Shown piece by piece: positions 62,616 through 64,000 of a stretch of DNA of 64,000 nt. Both the position numbers and the translations under genes were made by a program. Position 1 is the first letter of the stretch. Every line of letters starts with the position of its first letter. The stretch comes from Candidatus Vallotiella hemipterorum (lineage in GTDB: Bacteria > Pseudomonadota > Gammaproteobacteria > Burkholderiales > Burkholderiaceae): the NCBI RefSeq assembly GCF_910593725.1, contig NZ_OU343031.1, positions 62,001 to 126,000 on the forward strand, in the 5' to 3' direction. Under the pieces are notes generated by a model, which ran no database searches, was not told where the DNA came from, and saw only the letters and a program-made list of their open reading frames with translations.

Positions 62616-63677
62616 TTGCCGTGGCAACACAACCGGGATCCATATCGGATATGGTTGTCTGAGATTATGTTGCAGCAAACGCAGGTCTCAACAGTAATTC
62701 CTTATTATTCAAGGTTCCTCGCGCGTTTTCCTAATGTTCACACCTTAGCAGATGCTGCATCTGATGATGTGATGGCACTATGGAGTGGACTGGGTTACTA
62801 CGCTCGCGCGAGAAACTTGCACCAGTGTGCAAAAATTATTGTGCAGCAGCAATATAACGGTGTGTTTCCAAGGACTATTGAGCAACTTAGATCACTACCG
62901 GGCATTGGCCGATCAACGGCAGCGGCAATTGCTGTATTTGCATATGGCATACACTCGCCCATTTTGGATAGCAATGTCAAGAGAGTACTCTCCAGGATTT
63001 TTGGGATTAACGGCTTCCTAGGTGATAAACGTGTAGAGACCACGATGTGGACGCTAGCTGAATCATTGCTGCCTGCAGTTTATAAGCCCCCCCTAGCAGG
63101 AGCTATGAATAATATCGAGCAATGCACCGGCACGCCGGTCGAGCCCATTATCGCCTATACGCAAGGACTGATGGATCTAGGGGCAATGCTATGCCTACAC
63201 AGCCGCCCAGATTGTAAATGCTGCCCATTCACGCACGTGTGCGTAGCCAATTTAACGAATCGACAGAGCGAGTTACCGACTCCTGCTCTCAGGAAGTTTA
63301 TACCAACGCGTCGCACAAAAATGCTGATGCTGCGCAGTACTAATCAGGTACTGCTTGAAAAACGACCACCGTTTGGTATCTGGGGCGGGCTCTGGAGTTT
63401 ACCTGAGGCAGATGATTTATATAAGCTCGCTGAGCGTGCTAAGCAACTTAGTGGAAAAGCCGTCGTACTAACACCTCTTGCGTCGCTGGTACATACATTT
63501 ACGCATTTTCGCCTAGAAATTGAGGTGCAGTTTGCGCAACTAGCTGCTGACGCACCGAAGCCCGATTCTCAAGCAGATATAGCATGGGTTCGATTCGATA
63601 TTATTAGCGACTATGGCTTGCCTTCGCCGGTAAGAAAGCTCCTTCATAGGACCTTAGCTAGCCTCAACCTAGGATAA
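62616..63677 (+). CDS. mutY: A/G-specific adenine DNA glycosylase
   Basis: Removes adenine mispaired with 8-oxoguanine. Catalytic Glu in WLSEIMLQQTQV, helix-hairpin-helix LPGIGRSTAAAIA, catalytic Asp in ILDSNVKRVL (the usual Gly is Ser), cluster cysteines CLHSRPDCKCCPFTHVC, and the C-terminal NUDIX-like 8-oxoG recognition domain (GIWGGLWSLPE, HTFTHFRLE). The conserved N-terminus (HLIAWQRIHGRHHLPWQ) extends upstream of the TTG at 62616 in the same frame to a TAG near 62541, but offers no ATG, GTG or TTG, so the start is unclear. There is also an insertion of about a dozen residues (GAMNNIEQCTGT) before the Fe-S region. Probably functional, start codon unresolved. Confidence 0.9.
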   Translation: MPWQHNRDPYRIWLSEIMLQQTQVSTVIPYYSRFLARFPNVHTLADAASDDVMALWSGLGYYARARNLHQCAKIIVQQQYNGVFPRTIEQLRSLPGIGRSTAAAIAVFAYGIHSPILDSNVKRVLSRIFGINGFLGDKRVETTMWTLAESLLPAVYKPPLAGAMNNIEQCTGTPVEPIIAYTQGLMDLGAMLCLHSRPDCKCCPFTHVCVANLTNRQSELPTPALRKFIPTRRTKMLMLRSTNQVLLEKRPPFGIWGGLWSLPEADDLYKLAERAKQLSGKAVVLTPLASLVHTFTHFRLEIEVQFAQLAADAPKPDSQADIAWVRFDIISDYGLPSPVRKLLHRTLASLNLG

Positions 63678-64000
63678 GTCCCACAAAGTCGATAGCTATT
63701 CATAGCCGCGGCTGATTAGCTTTAACTCTATCTTGATTTTTTTAAACCTCGAGTCGTCGTATGCTGCACTAAGGGTAGCAAGAAACACGACATGTAGTGT
63801 TTCTTGAGGTACTCAGACGCGTGATATATAGGCAGCAAGCTGTAGGTAGTGGCTATACAAAATTAACATGGTAAATAGTATAATAGAGTAGTACATACAT
63901 CAAAGCAGTAATTTTAGCACTGCTGCTGCACTTCCATCTACAACTAAAGCAGCGCAGTTCAATCACAATTAGCTGCCCAGGCATGTTGCAAAAGAGATCC
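63678..64000. other. non-coding end of the window
   Basis: No gene recognised. A 10-bp perfect hairpin CAAGAAACAC / GTGTTTCTTG with an 8-base loop lies at 63779-63806, about 100 bases after mutY, without a following T-run; it may mark the end of the mutY transcript. Confidence 0.5.

Overview
The window looks like a chromosome segment of a host-restricted Burkholderiaceae symbiont undergoing genome reduction. The proteins read like shortened or AT-shifted Burkholderia orthologues (AhcY, MetF, RpoH, H-NS-type protein, DUF3567, CydP, LipA/LipB), and gene order is still Burkholderia-like in several blocks: ahcY-holin-metF; bioA-bioD; argS-SPOR-dsbA remnant; rfaE2-coaX-birA; dacA-lipB-lipA; gshB-ptsH-ptsI; thiF-ctpA-gpmA-rhodanese-grxC-secB; cydX-B-A-P-rpoH-ftsY-rsmD-coaD-fdx; pth-rplY-prs-tRNA-Gln-ispE-mutY. 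Intact coding sequence adds up to only about 36 kb of 64 kb (about 56%), with AT-rich gene deserts of 0.3-2.7 kb, readable pseudogenes and no mobile elements. This fits a recently reduced endosymbiont such as the adelgid symbionts 'Candidatus Vallotia' or a fungal endosymbiont of the Mycoavidus/Glomeribacter type; the exact identity is inference.

Layout. 1-3.3 kb: methyl-cycle genes led by an S-adenosylhomocysteine riboswitch. 4.3-7.7 kb: folate cyclo-ligase and the CCA-adding enzyme, whose HD phosphohydrolase site is eroded. 7.7-18.4 kb: mostly desert, holding an H-NS-like protein, an exonuclease plus metallo-hydrolase pair, rsmI and a tRNA-Ala(CGC). 18.4-31.2 kb: bioD/bioA (bioF gone), a dsbA remnant, a SPOR protein, argS, DUF3567, a ferritin-like pseudogene, rfaE2, coaX and birA. 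32.4-40.4 kb: D-Ala-D-Ala carboxypeptidase, lipoate genes, gshB, HPr and Enzyme I. 40.3-47.2 kb: ThiF family, CtpA, GpmA, rhodanese, GrxC, SecB and a BioC-type methyltransferase. 48-56.5 kb: the cytochrome bd operon including two small subunits (cydP, cydX), rpoH, ftsY (its N-terminal A region cut off by an in-frame amber codon), rsmD, coaD and ferredoxin. 56.6-63.7 kb: pth, rplY, prs, tRNA-Gln, ispE and mutY.

The retained genes serve translation, cofactors (biotin, lipoate, CoA, folate, SAM recycling, isoprenoids), redox balance, envelope maintenance and bd-type respiration. Several pathways are kept with neighbours missing: bioF/bioB from the bio block, gshA beside gshB, EIIA beside ptsHI, ftsEX beside ftsY, mutM beside mutY, so some steps must be encoded elsewhere, be supplied by the host or a partner, or be lost.

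I found no CRISPR array, secretion system, toxin cluster, insertion sequence or obviously new multi-gene system. The most interesting material is decay in progress: catalytic-site erosion inside otherwise intact ORFs, a split ftsY, orphan terminators, long perfect inverted repeats in the deserts, poly-G/C tracts, and apparent enrichment of CTAG, a tetranucleotide usually avoided in proteobacteria.
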